A stretch of 64,000 bases of DNA from Hydractinia symbiolongicarpus (GCF_029227915.1 NC_079888.1:6751001-6815000); one strand, 5' to 3'. Counted from the first letter of the stretch, positions 13,182 to 27,006 are shown. Translations and numbers: made by a program. Notes: generated by a model from the sequence alone, not told the origin.

Positions 13182-13340
13182 TTATAAAATCGCTGATTCT
13201 GTAAACCACCATTGAGGAAAGAAACAGTCAGTTTCATCTTTCCTCCAAGGTTTCATGGACGCTTCTTGCAATTCTTTGTTACCTAGCAACCGATGCATGA
13301 TTTTCTTAACAACAGTTTTATCGGTGATTCCTTTAAAATC
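13182..13340 (-). CDS. Possible terminal exon of an unidentified minus-strand gene
   Basis: On the minus strand a 52-codon frame runs from a GGTTAG acceptor at the 13340/13341 boundary to a TAA at 13182-13184. The frame is closed upstream by the TAG of that acceptor, so it must be spliced if real. The peptide starts DFKGITDKTVVKKIMHRLLG and ends PQWWFTESAIL, with many charged residues and Trp/Phe, unlike the low-complexity chance frames nearby. A polyadenylation signal AATAAA (13176-13181 minus) follows the stop directly. The acceptor tract is only moderately pyrimidine-rich. I found no convincing upstream exon in 13.4-19 kb and do not recognise the family; it may be a gene remnant. Confidence 0.35.
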   Translation of the reverse strand, partial: DFKGITDKTVVKKIMHRLLGNKELQEASMKPWRKDETDCFFPQWWFTESAIL

Positions 13341-13984
13341 CTAACCAACTGGTGCGGTGAAAGCATTTTTATTCTTAGTGTTTATCTAGAAATTAAGTTA
13401 TTATGCAATCTAAGAAACTTTTTAATATTTTAGTTTACATATCACATTACTTCTTGATCACTTTCGTCCTCGCTTTGAAGAAAACAACCTTGGGTCGTGG
13501 TAGGCACCCTAAATTCTGTTTTTAACCTCACTAGATAGGCTTAACACAAATTATGTGAAACTCGTGCCCTGGTTTTTAACCCTGACGGAACCTGTTTCAA
13601 CATGCAACTTATAAAGTCCTGGAGATGAGGTTGTTTATGTCTCCCACATATGAACTATGATCGAAAAAATATAAGGTTCGTGCCTGAAGGTCCCCTGAGC
13701 TACTACGGCCCTGAAACTGCACTCGCTTTTAATATAAGTTCCAGTTTACACGTGTCGAAATTACGACGTCGTTGAGTAAAGTACGTCATGCAAACATCAT
13801 CTGACGCAAAAAAATAGTTGAAAACAAAATGTTGTTGTAAAAATGTTGATTTGATTTTGTTTATTTTAACTTTTTTTTATCGATAGTAATATTTATCTTA
13901 AACTTTTATTTTATTGCTTTATTTTTATTTACAAAACAGACAAAGACGCGTTGTTCATATATTTTTTTCAGCTGCTGCCAATGG

Positions 13985-14185
13985 GAGGTCTTTGTTGTTG
14001 TTGTTTTTTTGTTGTTGTTATTTTTATTGCTATTGTGCTGTTGTTGCTATAGCAACTACCGACGTCATTTTTGCTTTTATTTTACATGTTGTTAATGCTG
14101 TGGTGGTTTGTTGTTGTTGTTGTTTGTTGTTTGATTTTTCTGTTTGTTGTTGTTATTATTTGCTGTTGTTTTTATTATCCTCTTT
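13985..14185 (+). repeat. GTT-rich microsatellite region
   Basis: Repeated GTTGTT and TGTTGTTATT blocks with interruptions. Overlapping Cys/Val-rich open frames (13914-14277) are its translation. Confidence 0.75.
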
Positions 14186-14902
14186 TTACTGTACATCATC
14201 TCGTGACCAGGTTTATTAACGTGTTTTATTTTCTAAATAATTTATTTACCTTGATTCGTTTCTTGTTATTGTTTTGACTTTGTTATTGTTCTGTCCCGTG
14301 TGTTGGTTGCCAGCGCTTTTTTGTGTTGCTCGATTAATTATTTATGTTATGTTTTCTTTGTCTTGTTTATTCACATGGTTTTGTTTACGCAATTTGGAAT
14401 GCAAACACTATGTTTTTGTTTACCTCGCTGTTTTGTATGAGAAAATTTTTGTTGGATAAATGTTGTTCTTCTCGTTGTTGGAGTTCTGTTTTAGGCGATT
14501 GTGTTTTTATCAAAAGAATTTTTCAGTTTTTATTGGAAGTGGAAAATGTGATAGAGTAAAAAGAAGCAGAAGTTCTGAAGGGAAATAAGGTACTTTGGTA
14601 TATACATTTGCAAGAGTATCTGATAAAAAATTTGAACTTTTTTAAAAATTCGAAAAAGCTGAATTTCCACTTACAAACAAAATGGAACAGGTTTGAAACA
14701 AAAAAAAATACTTTGATGTGATTGGCTATTCTGGTAATTATTCTTTTGTTCTTATAATACTTTTATATTCTTATCCGCATAAAAAGTTGAAATAATTTCC
14801 TGTTTGAATCGAAACGAACCGGGAATAAAAATGCAACCAGTCAGATTGTTCCGTTTTGGTAAAGAAATCAGTTTAATGTGTGTTTGATGTTATGAGCAAA
14901 TA

Positions 14903-15246
14903 ATGCGTATTGTAATGCTTCAAATAAACGCCTGGGCGTCTGTTCTAGAGGGCGCTAATAAGATTTATATTCTTTTGTTTTTTCTTGTCAAAGTACACAT
15001 ATCGTCATCGTCAGTAATATAAAAGCTGGTGCAGCATTGACTGTATCTTCATCCGATATTTCGGATGGATCGTTGAAACGCATAATTTTTATCATAACAG
15101 AATATAACAAGTCGATGGCCCGTGAAAAAATCTACGGTTTAACCCGTCCTTTTTTACTGGATTGCGTGTGTCTCGCTACTTGCGGTACCATTTTGAGTGA
15201 TGGACAGACGTAGAAGAGGGGCGTTTATTCAAAGCAATACGATATG
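14903..15246. mobile_element. Possible MITE with imperfect terminal inverted repeats
   Basis: The left arm (CGTATTG, GCTTCAAATAAACGCC, CGTCTGT) and the reverse complement of the right arm (CGTATTG, CTTTGAATAAACGCC, CGTCTGT) match over about 40 bp with one 4-bp gap. The interior is about 250 bp without a coding frame. Target duplication was not clear. Confidence 0.4.
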
Positions 15247-17984
15247 CTAATACGACAAAAGCAGTACTGATTTCGCAAACCACGAGTACTAATATACAAT
15301 TTTATACATATTTTTATATATAATGCTTTGGGCGTTTATAAACGTCTTTTACTTTTTCTTAGGCGTTTTCAAAAAGCTCAATAAAGATTCTCTGTAAAGA
15401 TTTCTCATTTTTCTTTTTTATACTGTGAATCTTATAAAGGAAGAAGGTCCACTATAGACATGCATGTGTCTTCTAATACACTCTAATGCATGTGATTAGA
15501 GACTACTTTACCTGTGAGACAAAGGATCGTATCAGCGTTTTCTAAGCTACCTCTATCCCAGTATCTCTACCGTTGAGTGCTAAGCAACCTTGCTGGGAGC
15601 ATAGCACATACAAACCGGACAGGGAGCAGAGGGGACAATCCCACAGTAAAATTTACATCATATAAATTTTTAAATTTGTGAAATGTTCTAACTATTGGAG
15701 CTAACTATGATAGCCCCAAGAGGAGACACTGAGACTGGCCCTCCCTCCCCCACCCCTTTGCAACGATTTTACTTCTTACGCAGTTAAGGAAATAAACTAC
15801 AATTAACGAAAGTCCATCGTTGCCAGTTAAACGTAGTACTTTCCTGCAAAAGCCTGGGGACGATGTTGCTACCAAAACCTTAACAAGATTGTGTCGTGAC
15901 AATTTCTTTGTCGTGTTGTATTTACGATTTCATCAGCCACAATTAGATATTGAAACAAAAATCTTGTCGTCACTATAGCAACATTGATGCTTTTTAATAT
16001 TGTTTATGTTGCGTGTGATTTTCTTTACACCTTCGTGCCCAGGACTTTTTTGTTCGGTTGAAAAAGTATTACTGCTTTTCTGATAGAATGATTTGAAGTT
16101 TTGAAATGTATTGTTCGTCACAATACATTTCCGCGATTTTCAGAGCAGAATAATCTTATTTACGTCACGCTAGGTAGATGATTAAAATTGTGGTATAAAC
16201 ACGAAGTAGGTGTTTAAAATCTTGTGAAAATCTATTTTACACTTTTCGAAAAGACCAATTTCTATTGAGGTGTTTTTGGCTGCAGCTAGAATTTTTCTGT
16301 CTCCCTCGACGCCTGTATGTTGTCATCTTTAAAAATTCAAAGTTCCCACAGATGGACAACTTATTTAACAACCAATAAAAATTTTGAAAACGCAGCCATC
16401 TTTAATATAGTGGCAATTAAGCCAAGCGTGTGATCTGCGTCACAGAAGCTTTAAATAAATGCAACTTTATGCTACTAAAACCAACTTTTTATTCGTTCCT
16501 ACTGATTTAACTCGCTTATCAAATATTGTTGACCTTCAGGAGGAGGCCAATCTCATATTGTTACAAATTGTGAGTTCTGAAATTCGATTGGTCGATAAGT
16601 TGAGTTTAATGCTCTCGTCCTCCGTGTGTTTAACTTTTTCCTAAAATTAACTTTTTCCTAAATTTAGAACAGAGATAAAATAAAAAAAATAGTTCTAATT
16701 AACAGAGAGAGTTAACCAATCAAGTTATATTATTATTGTGTTGTTATGTATTACATGAAAAAAATAACATACAAAATCTATTACGAGACCAAAAAAACAA
16801 CAAAGCAAAACGAGACAAACACAGACAAATTACTAAAAGCTTACCAACAAAGCGAAGGGTTATCCTTCGGGAAGGCGGGAAAATTTTCAGCCTTTTTATG
16901 ATAGCTCACTACTGTGAAACCTCTCCATCGAAGACATCATAAGACTAAAAAATGTGACATAGATGTTAGGGTGTATGGTGAAAGTCATCGTAAGATTTCT
17001 CAAGAGGTTAAAACCGAAAGGCCATATATATTGTAGAAATGCTATCCTTCTTTAAAAAATAAAAGACTTCACAAAAAACTTTGATATTTTGATGCTACGC
17101 AGTTTTGGGTGCTTTATTTATGGAGACGTTATTTTAGAGGAAGATGTATAACAGCGTACACTCTAGAAAAAATAAACATTTCGCTATTGTTTCTCCATTC
17201 TTCATAGATGTCCGTAGTAGAGTGATGTGTCAGCTATAAAGAATGTGCGCTATAAACAGGTTTTACCTTAGTCAACATAGTTCACTTTGGCTAGTTAAAG
17301 TGCTTAACCTTGGATCTGATAGCCCTTTGTTTCTTTGGACCCTTACTGATAACGACACAAACTTTTTCGTTAGTTCTTGTCAATTAGAAAAGCCCTGGGG
17401 ACGTGATTATGGAGGGCCGCTCCAGTGTTTTTCCGCTTCCGATGCGAGACTGACCAGGTTTTATGACGTCATCCAAATACAAAAAAAACAAAACAAAATA
17501 TTGCAGCTTTACGGTGCAGCCAACCACAGTTTCATTTATGACAAATTTTCGCTTGTTGTGCTGAAGGGAAGATGAAACTGCTTCTAGTTAAAGGTGATCA
17601 ATTACTATTTTTACCCGTCCTATGTTGGAGGCCTAGCTCAACTTAGAGGTTGATTTTTTAAAAGATCTTTTGTTGATTTATTCCCAAGGTATCTCTTTTA
17701 GGGGAATTGCCAAATATTTAAAAAGTTTATAAAGTTTGCAGTTTTTTTTTGTACATGGAAAAGCATTTTTGTAGCAACAGACCACAGTAACCAAAGAAAT
17801 TTAATCCAAAAATATAAATATTTACTAAAAATTAGTAGATTGATACCTATACAAAAGTGGGTGCATGCCTAATTGTTCTCAAAATGAAATCAAAACAACT
17901 AAAACTGATTTGGTACGGTTTAATCTTCAAACATGCCTTAGCTAATCCGAACTATACAGCAAACTACCTCTAATTAAAAAACAT

Positions 17985-18300
17985 GTTTCGACCGGGGATC
18001 TGACCCCTGGCTCTTGGTATCCCTGATTTGTAGGTTTAGCCTAACTGATAGATAGATAGATGTCCATATTTTACCTAATTACCTCAAAATTATAGAGGGA
18101 TGTATCCTGTCTATTGTTTCCAGGATGAGCCATGGCTTAGATGGGGAGTCCTAGAGCATTTGATTCTTATTTGAGCTATGCAAAACCAATTAGGGTCCTC
18201 ACTCTGCCAGACAATTCCCTGTAACATCCAACAGCCCACATATAGTACCGCTCGAATGTACTTTGCATGTACACGATAGTTATCACCTTGGCACAAGCTT
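17985..18300 (-). mobile_element. tRNA-derived SINE copy with (ATCT)n tail
   Basis: Read on minus, a degenerate tRNA-like head near 18300-18235 is followed by a body with AGCTCAAATAAG, AAATGCTCTAGGACTCCC and a terminal ATCTATCTATC run (18046-18062). The body matches the copy at 50045-50255 over about 40 bp. Beyond the tail, 17985-18045 minus shows another tRNA-like piece (GGGGTCAGATCCCCGG), perhaps a second SINE head. Confidence 0.6.
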
Positions 18301-19375
18301 TTGGTAGCGTCAGAACTTTCGCTGTTATTGTTACCGTATTGTTAAATACATGAGCTATTTTTGCATGTTGAAAACAATAGGGTGCATGTCTTGTTCGCGA
18401 AATTTATTTAGCTCATGTGAACTGCGTGTGTCCCATTGTTGCATTTAATTGCTATAGTCGTCAAGAGATCAATGAAAGAAAATAAAATTTAACAAAGATT
18501 TAAGTTTCGTTAGATCGCATTTTAAAAGTTTCAGAACAAAAGACGGCGATAGAAAAGCTTCGTTAGATCGTGTTTTAAAAGTTTAAGAACTAAAAATAAT
18601 GATAGAAATGCTTCGATAGATCGCATTTTAAAAGTTTAGATTATCATTTTCACCCACAAAATTATCATTTTCACCCACAAACTCACTTCTTTTTCACTAA
18701 TTTCTTTTGAAAATAAAAGAACATATACCACATATGTTCTTTTATTTTCATAAAAAGTTTTGTGATTATACTTATAAAACCTGACAATATCCTTAGTGAC
18801 AAGTCCAAAATACTGATGGCAGAAAGTATTAAAATTTGCTATACAGTGCCCTAATGTGGTTTTAATTTATGTGGCATAAATATATCTAAAAATATATAAA
18901 TATCTTGAAAAGAAAAGACTCGCTTTTAAAAAAGACTTTCTAAACAACTTTTTAAGGTCTACAACATTTAGCATTATTGTCATATTCCAATCCTTTTAAG
19001 CTCCATGTAAGCAACAAAGAAAGGCTAAATAAACCAAATAATTCGTTGAAATTTCACCCAAAAAGTTATATAGTAGTAAAATTCAAAACAAGAATTGTTA
19101 AATATGGTTTCTGTAATGTTTGAAATGAGTGTCAATTTGATTAAATAAAATAACCAGAAGCCTAATCATTATGAAAATCAGAGGGATGTAAAACGATTTT
19201 CTTTGTGTATATTTATGTTCATGCATTTTTAAGGTTGACAGTCTGTTTTCATACACTTCCTAATTTCATATGTTTGCAAATATGAAGCTATTTAACTCTG
19301 TAACCATTGAAATACAGTTGCCACAGCTAGTTGAAATAATTAAATAGTTGAATTTTTACTGTTTTAAAAAAAATC
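18300..19375. other. Intergenic AT-rich stretch
   Basis: No exon seen. There is a local near-duplication at about 18500-18640 of TTCGTTAGATCG, TTTTAAAAGTTT (three diverged copies) and a small palindrome around ACATATACCACATATGT at 18720-18737. Confidence 0.5.
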
Positions 19376-19615
19376 TTATTATTATTATTCCGTGTTGGAA
19401 ACACTTTTATCAATGTGGGTCCTGTGTCCGGAATGTATGCATTAAGTATACACTGGCATTACCTACCCAATTTCCCTCACATGGCATGGGTTGACCCATA
19501 GCTGTGGTAAAGACACTTGCTAAACATGCCTGAGCTTTGGATCGAAACACGGAACTTGTAATTACGTAGCGAACTCCATAACAACAAGGCCACACACCCC
19601 CGAAACCCATTGAGG
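19376..19615 (-). mobile_element. tRNA-derived SINE copy with (AAT)n tail
   Basis: On the minus strand a tRNA-like head near 19612 (GTGTGGCCTTGTTGTTATGG as box A region, GTTTCGATCC as box B) is followed by a unique body and ends in AATAATAATAAT. Its body differs from the AGCTCAAAT family, so it is a second SINE type. Confidence 0.6.
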
Positions 19616-19675
19616 TTATTGTATATGTTTAAAATGTGGAAAAATTCAATACCCATTTCAATTTTTGTTGTCTAG

Positions 19676-20314
19676 ATACATCTGAACATTTAGTATTTTG
19701 TTGCAATGCAACCGACCAGCATGCACAATATTTTGGCACCTCTTAACCAAGAAAATTCACCTGCTTACACCAACGAAAAACTGACAAAAACATCCAACTT
19801 CACTTACGATAATAATGATGGTAACAGAACATATTTTACTGTGGAACCAACTTTTATTCGACAAAAAGACACATCCATAACAAAGTTTGAAAACTTGTCT
19901 CAGCAACGAGCCCCTTCCAGTAGGTTGACGGAACGAGATATGTCTGATTTAAATCGTTCTCAATACTGTGACAGTGGTAAATCTATGAGGGAAAACCTAG
20001 AGCCTTTACTACATACAGGGAAACCCCCTGAAAGCAAAACTGTCTCTCATGAAACTCAGAAATATAAGATGGTTAATTCACAAAGTATTGATTCCGGAGA
20101 TTCTAACCGTGCCACTTATGAATACCCTGGAAAACCTGAAGAGCCTAGAAGAACAACAGAGCATACATTGCCAAGAGACAAAAATCCAGAGACAAGGTAT
20201 TCAAGAAGTGAGCAAGAAAATTTTGATAGTAATAAAAGTCATCATAATGATGCTGTTACATTCACCTCTGCTCCAAGTAGGTCGTATGAATTGGGAAGAC
20301 ACGAATCTAAATCT
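19676..20314 (+). CDS. Alternative first coding exon, probably of the FOXP gene
   Basis: An exon between a TTGTTGTCTAG acceptor (ends 19675) and a CT|GTAAGT donor (20314/20315). An in-frame TAG at 19691 precedes the ATG at 19706, so the 203-codon frame (MQPTSMHNILAPLN...) starts here. The peptide is polar, Ser/Glu/Arg-rich and probably disordered, with no domain I recognise. It ends in phase 0. The next plus-strand coding exon that accepts phase 0 without a stop is 27433-27503 of FOXP; splicing to 26766 instead would meet a TAA after 12 codons. Inference: it encodes an alternative N-terminus giving a 752-residue FOXP. It could also belong to a separate short transcript. Confidence 0.5.
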
Positions 20315-23300
20315 GTAAGTTTATACATTACTTTTTATTCTGGCCAGTTGTACTAGTTTTATCTGGATAATTTTAAGCTTTTAAAATGTTCCAATAATCA
20401 ATAACTGCATATCTTTAGAAAGGGTTGATTTACTGACAATCTGTAAACCAGAAAACAGGGAATTTTACCAGTCCAATGTAATGTTTTTGTTTTCCTGTTG
20501 TCACATGTTTCTGGCCGAGTCAGATTTTTATGACATCATGCAACCACCCCCCAGCTATCAAAATATTTTTCTCATTTGCTTATTATTTTAAAGTAAACAT
20601 CTCAGGGGGTATGAAGTTGTTTATATTGATAGAAATGGAAACAAATTTATTTAGATTTTCTAACCTTTCTACATTTATTAGGAGGAATGATAACAACATC
20701 ATCTGGACTGTTTTGTTTATAATAAACATAGTTTTTTCTATCACAATAAGAACACACAAAGACATCCTATTTCACCAGTAGATCTTTTAGTATCAACCAG
20801 TTTTGGAGAAGTTTGTGTAAAAGTTAAGCTTCAGAAAACACAAAAACTTTTAAAGATATCTTTGTAACAAACAGAGATTTTGGAAGGGTGTTTGTCATCT
20901 TGAAGATGAAACGTACAGAATATTATAAGTGTTGTGTTCCTATTTCAGTAAGTATATTAAAGTAAGTAATCAGATTACAAGACAGGTACCTTGAAATTAA
21001 TCCCAAGGAAGATTAATTCCTTTAGTATTTAAAATAAAAACATTTATTTTTAACTTTTTGATCACTAAGATTTCACGTTACATATTGTCGATTTAAAGTT
21101 GGACTTAAAAATATTTATGTTTGTTATCACCCGAATGTAACTGTGAGATAATGCTAGATAAAAAGTTATTAGATTCCATTCAGAGAATATTTTATAACCA
21201 CAGCAAATGTTAATATGTCAAGCATTCAAAGTTTTTTTTAGCTCTTCTTTACTTAATTAATTATGCCTCCTGGGGCTTATTTCTCAGAGATGATTTTGAG
21301 CTCATTAGAAGGAGAGGGCTTGATAAATTTTCAATATCACAAAACAATAATTTATTGACACAATTTTTAAACCTATATTCTGCTGGACAAAATGTTTGTC
21401 AATGCTTGTCAGTCATTAGTTGAGACAGTTATTTGCATGAAAAGATAAACGTTAACATATAGTTTTTTTTAAAAAGCAAGTATGGTACTAAATTCAGGTA
21501 ATCCATCTTTATTCGAAGGTGGGGACTTATTTAACAACAATAATTCCTAGGGCTTTTCAAAGCTTAATCAAGTATACTGTATTGAACAATATGTTTGAAT
21601 TGTGTGCACTGTTACAATAAGTGAAGCAATCCAAATTATTGACAGACATTGGAAGTCATACTTCTAAACCACATTTTCACCAGCCATCTTTGTTATGGAC
21701 AATGACCTTTTACTGGTCAACTCATCTTTCCCTGCCAAGTCGTTTGATCTCCAACTTGAGTCTTAGCTCTTAACCAAATTGGTGTTCTTTAGGAATTGGG
21801 GTCATACATAAATGACATCCCCCTAAAAAGTCTATGACCCCCCCCTCCCATCTTTCTTAACAAGTTGACTCCAATCCCCTAAGATATATTTAAAAAGTGA
21901 TCAATAAATCATTCTGCATGTATTAAACATTATCCTCTACATGCATATAATGAGTTCAACTTATGTATTTTTATTTTTGTTGTGTACGTGCACAGTTTGT
22001 TATACACAAGCGAAGAGAAAACTCCCAACAAGCTACTGAAAAACTGAGGGAAACGCTGGTAGTGATATATAATTTGGTCCCCCCTCTCCCCCTATCTTAC
22101 AACGTCATTTATATATGAACCATGTATGTACTGCGGATTGTTTTCTGATTCATAGCATGCGATGAAGTTCAAATAAATTCTTTTCAGTTTCTCTTTTCAG
22201 TTCTTAAGGAAGTTGTTTCATGATTTTAACGTATTAATTGTAACCAGATTTGAGAACTCTTTTAAAAGATAATTTAATAAATAACTCATGTAAGCAAAGG
22301 TTTAAAATTAATACTCTATTTACCAGGGACAGCTCTTAACAAGGGCAACTGGCACAATGCAATCACAACTAACGTGCAATGCTGCTATATTTTAGTCTTG
22401 TATATATATACATCAGATCGTTAGACTTTTTGCAGGATTTATCCCTATGGATATCAGTATCCATGTTGGCCTGTTTTTATGATATCTGATTTGGTAAATG
22501 AATTTATTCTGATCAAAAAAATACAATTTACTAGTTAATTTGATTTTTTCGGGAAGTTTGAGAATATTTCAGGCCTTGGGTGACTTTATGTATATCTTTT
22601 TATAAATTTAATTCTACAAGTTCATATTATTGTTACCTTTGTCAGGAACACATTTCAAAACAATAATTGTGTGTGGTTGTTTATGTTGAATGTCAATCGA
22701 CAAAATCCGTTTTATTGCATTTTTTTAGAATTTATTTGGTCATGCTATCTTGCTTTGATTGTTTCTTTTTATTTTATTAAAACTATAATTATTTTTTACT
22801 TTATATTGTTTCAAATAAACATGTTTCTCATAGTTGTATAGATAAGATCTGTTATGTTTTGTTTAATGATAAAAACAAAGTCAAATTAAATTTACTTGAT
22901 TAGATTATTGTCTTTAAAGCCCTTTTTGATGAACAGCTTAACTAATATATACAGTAACAAAATATTTTTGATCACAAATACATGCGATGATGAATGAGAG
23001 AGAGAGAGAGAGATGAGTAATAGTTCCAAATAAGAAGTCTTAAAATTAAAGTGTATTTCTGATATGTTTTATCTTATATTTATTTCATATTATATTATAA
23101 TTTCGTTATTTTACGGGTTTTAATTTCAGAATATGTTTTGTTACAATTCTACGACTGTTGTTCAATGCGAAGTAAACAGGAAGGCAGTGCCAACTCTTTT
23201 AAATTTTGCTTCTGCTACAATAATGCTACACAAGTCTTTGAAATGATAACTTCACTGAACCTTAGTTTATCTCTCTGTTGCAGAGTATAATGTTATTATT

Positions 23301-26300
23301 ATTATTTTTGCTGTTTTATGTTTGTAACACATTATTTTCAAAATTTAAGCATACTTTGTCAATACTTCTTTTCTCCATTATTTGATTTTCACAGAAAGTG
23401 TAAGTTGTGTCGACCAGCTTGTACCTATGATTACATCTTTATGTAATTACTTTCACTGTTCAAAACATAAATTCTTAGAAATTTTGGTTTAGAAAAGGTT
23501 TAGAAAGTTTTATCGGTTTATTGAATGAATGAATGAGCGAATGGGTAAATAAAAATATTTTTTTAGCTATAAACATAAAGTACTTTAAAAAAATAAGGAT
23601 ATAAAAATTATATTAAAGAAATTTATGCACGCCTTACTGAAGCTAAGGAGACAAAGAGAAAAACCCAGAGTACTACCAAGTCAATGTAACTTAGTTGGTT
23701 TTCCAACAAGAAGGGGTATTTTATTTTTCTACCACAATGGTAGCATTCTCTTAGTATTTTGTTTTTATTTATGCATTGCTCATTGTGAGCATAGAAAAAA
23801 AGCTGTGTTTGTTTGTTGCACATAAGCTGTGAATATGTGTGGCATCCTGTAAATAAAGCATCTTCTTGCCACCTGTTGCATCTCATGATACTTGAGAGTA
23901 TGCTGGCATGTTGTCTATTCAATGAAACTATTTATAGGTGGTATGCTCACAACTGCATGATTTTGAAATATTTTCTATAAGCTGCTTGCAAATTTGTCAA
24001 TATTATAAAGATTGTAAATAAGTTATTGTTAAGGTTCAAACAGAAAAAAGGTTTGGCTTCTTATCTAGGATAATTAATATCTTTCGTGGTATGTTTTATT
24101 CAATTCACTTTGAAAAATGACCTTGCACATCTGATTAAATATATATAATTATTTCTCTTCTTGGGGCTTATGTGAAAGACACCTCACCTACAATTTAGCT
24201 TTACATGTATTCAAGACTACATTTTGTTATTTCATCATTTGCATAGAAGATTCTCATCGAAAGTTTTTCTTTCTGTTTTTCTCTATAAACAACATGATTG
24301 ATTATTACAGGTGCTCACATTCAGCATGTAGAGAGTTGATTAAGCTACTCATAACTTCAACTTGATTGGTTGTTGATTTCAAAAAAACATTTGTATACAA
24401 TCTGAATGAGATGAATACTGTTTGTGATGTCTCTTTCAACATAATGTTGTTTTGAAGATGAAATATACTTTTTAAAAAAAGTTTTTTTCAATAGACGTAT
24501 TTTGTTTTTGGAATTAACATTTCTTGGTCTTGTTTTGTAAGGATGTTTTTATTCAAGGGATTTTAGATCTGTATTTTTGAATATTCTTATATTCTATGGA
24601 ATTTTTGCTGGTATACTAAACAAAGTTATTACAGTTATATCATTTAGGATGACATTAAACACAGCCTGCTTTTTTTTATAAATATAAGTGTATGGAACGT
24701 TGCTGCTATCTAATTGTGTTATTGTTTTTGTTGTTGTTGTTGTTGTTGTTGTTGTTATTGTCTTTGTTGTTGTAAAGAAGGGAAAGATTGAAGGAAGTCA
24801 GATAACAGGAAATTTACCCCTTTGTTGAAATTCATCATGGTACTAAAGCCTGCTTATGACAGTTTTAGCTCAGATTTGATTTATAATTCATAATTTAAGG
24901 GGAAAGAAAAAGGAAAAATGTACTCCAAAAGTCTGTAATCTTTGAATCCATTGTTGAAATGTCTAATCTCTAACATTCTGCAGGACATTTCACGTTTATA
25001 AGTCATGCTGGAAAGTTATGTGAAGTCTTAAAAGGTTTTGTTTCGAACAACATCATAACTTTTAGGATATTTTTATGAAGAAAAAAAACTATGTTCGAAA
25101 TTACTTTCCTGTAATAAAAGTTATAATTTGGTAAAAGTATTTTTCAAAAAAAATTCTACTTATTTCAGCATTTCAGAAGATTTTTTAAGACATGGAAGAA
25201 ATGTGTATAACCTGTTAATTATTTACCAGTATATCTATGGTTTCTCTTTATCATCAGTTCGTTTTGTGGGGTAAAAATTGTGTAATTCGCATGCTTTTAA
25301 TTTTATATAAAATTAGCAGAAACCTGTAACTAAATCTCCACCATTTTGTTTTCAAGTCTTTATCAATACATGTTTGAGTGAAAAAAAGAAGAAATTAGCA
25401 TTAGACTTTATGGTTCAATATCCAGACATCTTTTATTTTATTTTATTTCTTTTACTTTGATAAAGTTGTACTGAACCTTCTAATTTTAAATTCTTCCTTA
25501 ATATATTGCTGCTAAAGGTTTATTTAATCAGTAGAATTTATCTATAGACAAAATAAAATATAAGAGAACAAATGAATTAAGCCCAGAAAAAAATTGTGCT
25601 TAAGAAGAGTGCAAGAAAAAATTCAGTTTCGATTTTTGTATAAAACCCTTCTGCATTAGATCAAATGAAGAATTTCTACAAGGTGGTTTAAATTTATGGT
25701 AAATTTGTTGACTCTTTTCATTTTTGCATGTTTGAGTAACTTAATCACGACATATATTTATAAAAAATTATAATTATTCTGTAAGATAATAAAAACAAAT
25801 AAACAAACAAGTAAGGTTAAGATTTCATAAAAGTATAAATAAGATATATAAATAAAAAAAAGAATACAAATAATAATTATAAAAGAACTGTATGAAGTTG
25901 ATGTAAATATTTATTTTGGAAAGAATAGAACTAGCATCAATTTGGTCAATACAAATAACAACAAGCCACGTTGTGAAAGTCACGCGAAAACATTACTTGA
26001 TTACTTACTTTTTATGAGAATCAATTTTTTAGTCAGACTCAAATCTACTAGTTCAAGTACCCAAATTCTAACCAGGCTGGTCGTTTATTCTTATTCCTCT
26101 ATTGTTCTAAACAATAGAGCTATTGTTTTTAACCTGCAATAACAGCTAGATATTTTTATAAAGCAGATATTCTTATAAAAGAAAAATTGTGTATTTCTGC
26201 TAACCCGGTTTTTAAAGATACCTACAAAAAAAAAGTTGATTGTATATGTTATAGAAACCAGGTGTTGTACTAAACCTACCAGGTGTCTCGACTGCATGTT

Positions 26301-26765
26301 TCTTTCATGTTGTTGTTAGAATTATTTTTTTCATGTGTAAAAATGAGCTAATGGATGTAAATAGCAGAATAAATAGATAAATAAAAAATAAATAAATAAA
26401 GGCCGGAAAGGAACGGCGGTACACAATAGTAAATTTCCTTTTCAAAGGTCGCATGTCAATAAGTTATTGTTTACTGTCAACAAAAACAAGTAAACTGATA
26501 TTATTTAGGTAAACAATTTTTTTTGCTATCAAAACACAAACCTGTGATTTGTTGTGGGTTAATAAACAAGAAAGAGAGGAGAGAACATTAGTTTGATGTT
26601 ATTTTGATGTTGTTGTTTTTATTAGTGATTGAAGCGGTTGTTTGATTGATGAAAACATCTCCACTGGTTCATGTTTTGGTAGAGATCACGTGATATATTA
26701 TAAAATATACGTCTTTATAAATACATTTAAAATTTCATTCTCTTCCTCTCTCTCTCTCTCTGTAG
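20315..26765 (+). other. Long intron or upstream region of FOXP
   Basis: About 6.4 kb without a supported exon. It includes a pair of inverted pyrimidine-rich segments at about 21790-21850 and 22075-22125 (ATAAATGAC next to a CCCCC run), a GTTGTT run (24725-24770), a GAGAGA run (22993-23013), and a relic repeat at 26005-26202. Candidate promoter sequence for the second start would be near 26700-26765, where a CT run precedes the exon. Confidence 0.5.
26005..26202 (-). mobile_element. Relic of the dispersed element also found at 44403-44557
   Basis: On the minus strand it shows GGTTAAAAACAATAG, AGAACAATAGAG and CCAGCCTGGTTAGAATTT in the same order as 44455-44520 on plus. Its flank ATATTCTTATAAAAGAAAAA followed by GTGTATTT matches the right end of the 44-kb copy. 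Confidence 0.6.
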
Positions 26766-27006
26766 TCGTTTAAGAATATAAATACATCAGAACATGTTGG
26801 ATAACGATGAAGCTAGGGCTAATGGGATTAATGGTGATAATGAAGAGAATTTGAGTCCTCATATGAAAGATAATTATTGTAATAATTTAAAAAGTCCAAC
26901 TCATGAAGATGCGTATATTCGCAGTACTAAACTTCACAGCTACCACGGCAAAGCGACAAATTATTACCGAGATGAAGCTAAGAAGGACGTAATCCTTACC
27001 CCTAAG
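26766..27006 (+). other. FOXP exon with start codon for the 620-residue form
   Basis: A CT run and TGTAG (ends 26765) look like an acceptor, or alternatively an initiation region. ATG at 26794, 71 codons beginning [11 protein letters not shown], donor AAG|GTCTGT at 27006/27007, phase 0. It is mutually exclusive with 19676-20314, because in the phase supplied by that exon this one would read a stop after 12 codons. Confidence 0.7.

Larger units (their letters stand above)
13345..18040. other. Intergenic repeat-rich stretch
   Basis: No gene supported. It contains CCTGGGGACG-type cores (13617, 15851, 16036 minus, 17391), the GTT microsatellite, and an inverted-repeat element at 14903-15246. Short open frames at 16459-16644 and 17243-17575 are unrecognised; the second contains the repeat core. 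Confidence 0.5.

Noticed and set aside
13914-14277. Cys/Val-rich membrane-like proteins
   Set aside because: Translation of GTT microsatellite DNA.
16459-16644. 61-codon frame starting MQLYATK
   Set aside because: No homology recognised, no gene context, length compatible with chance.
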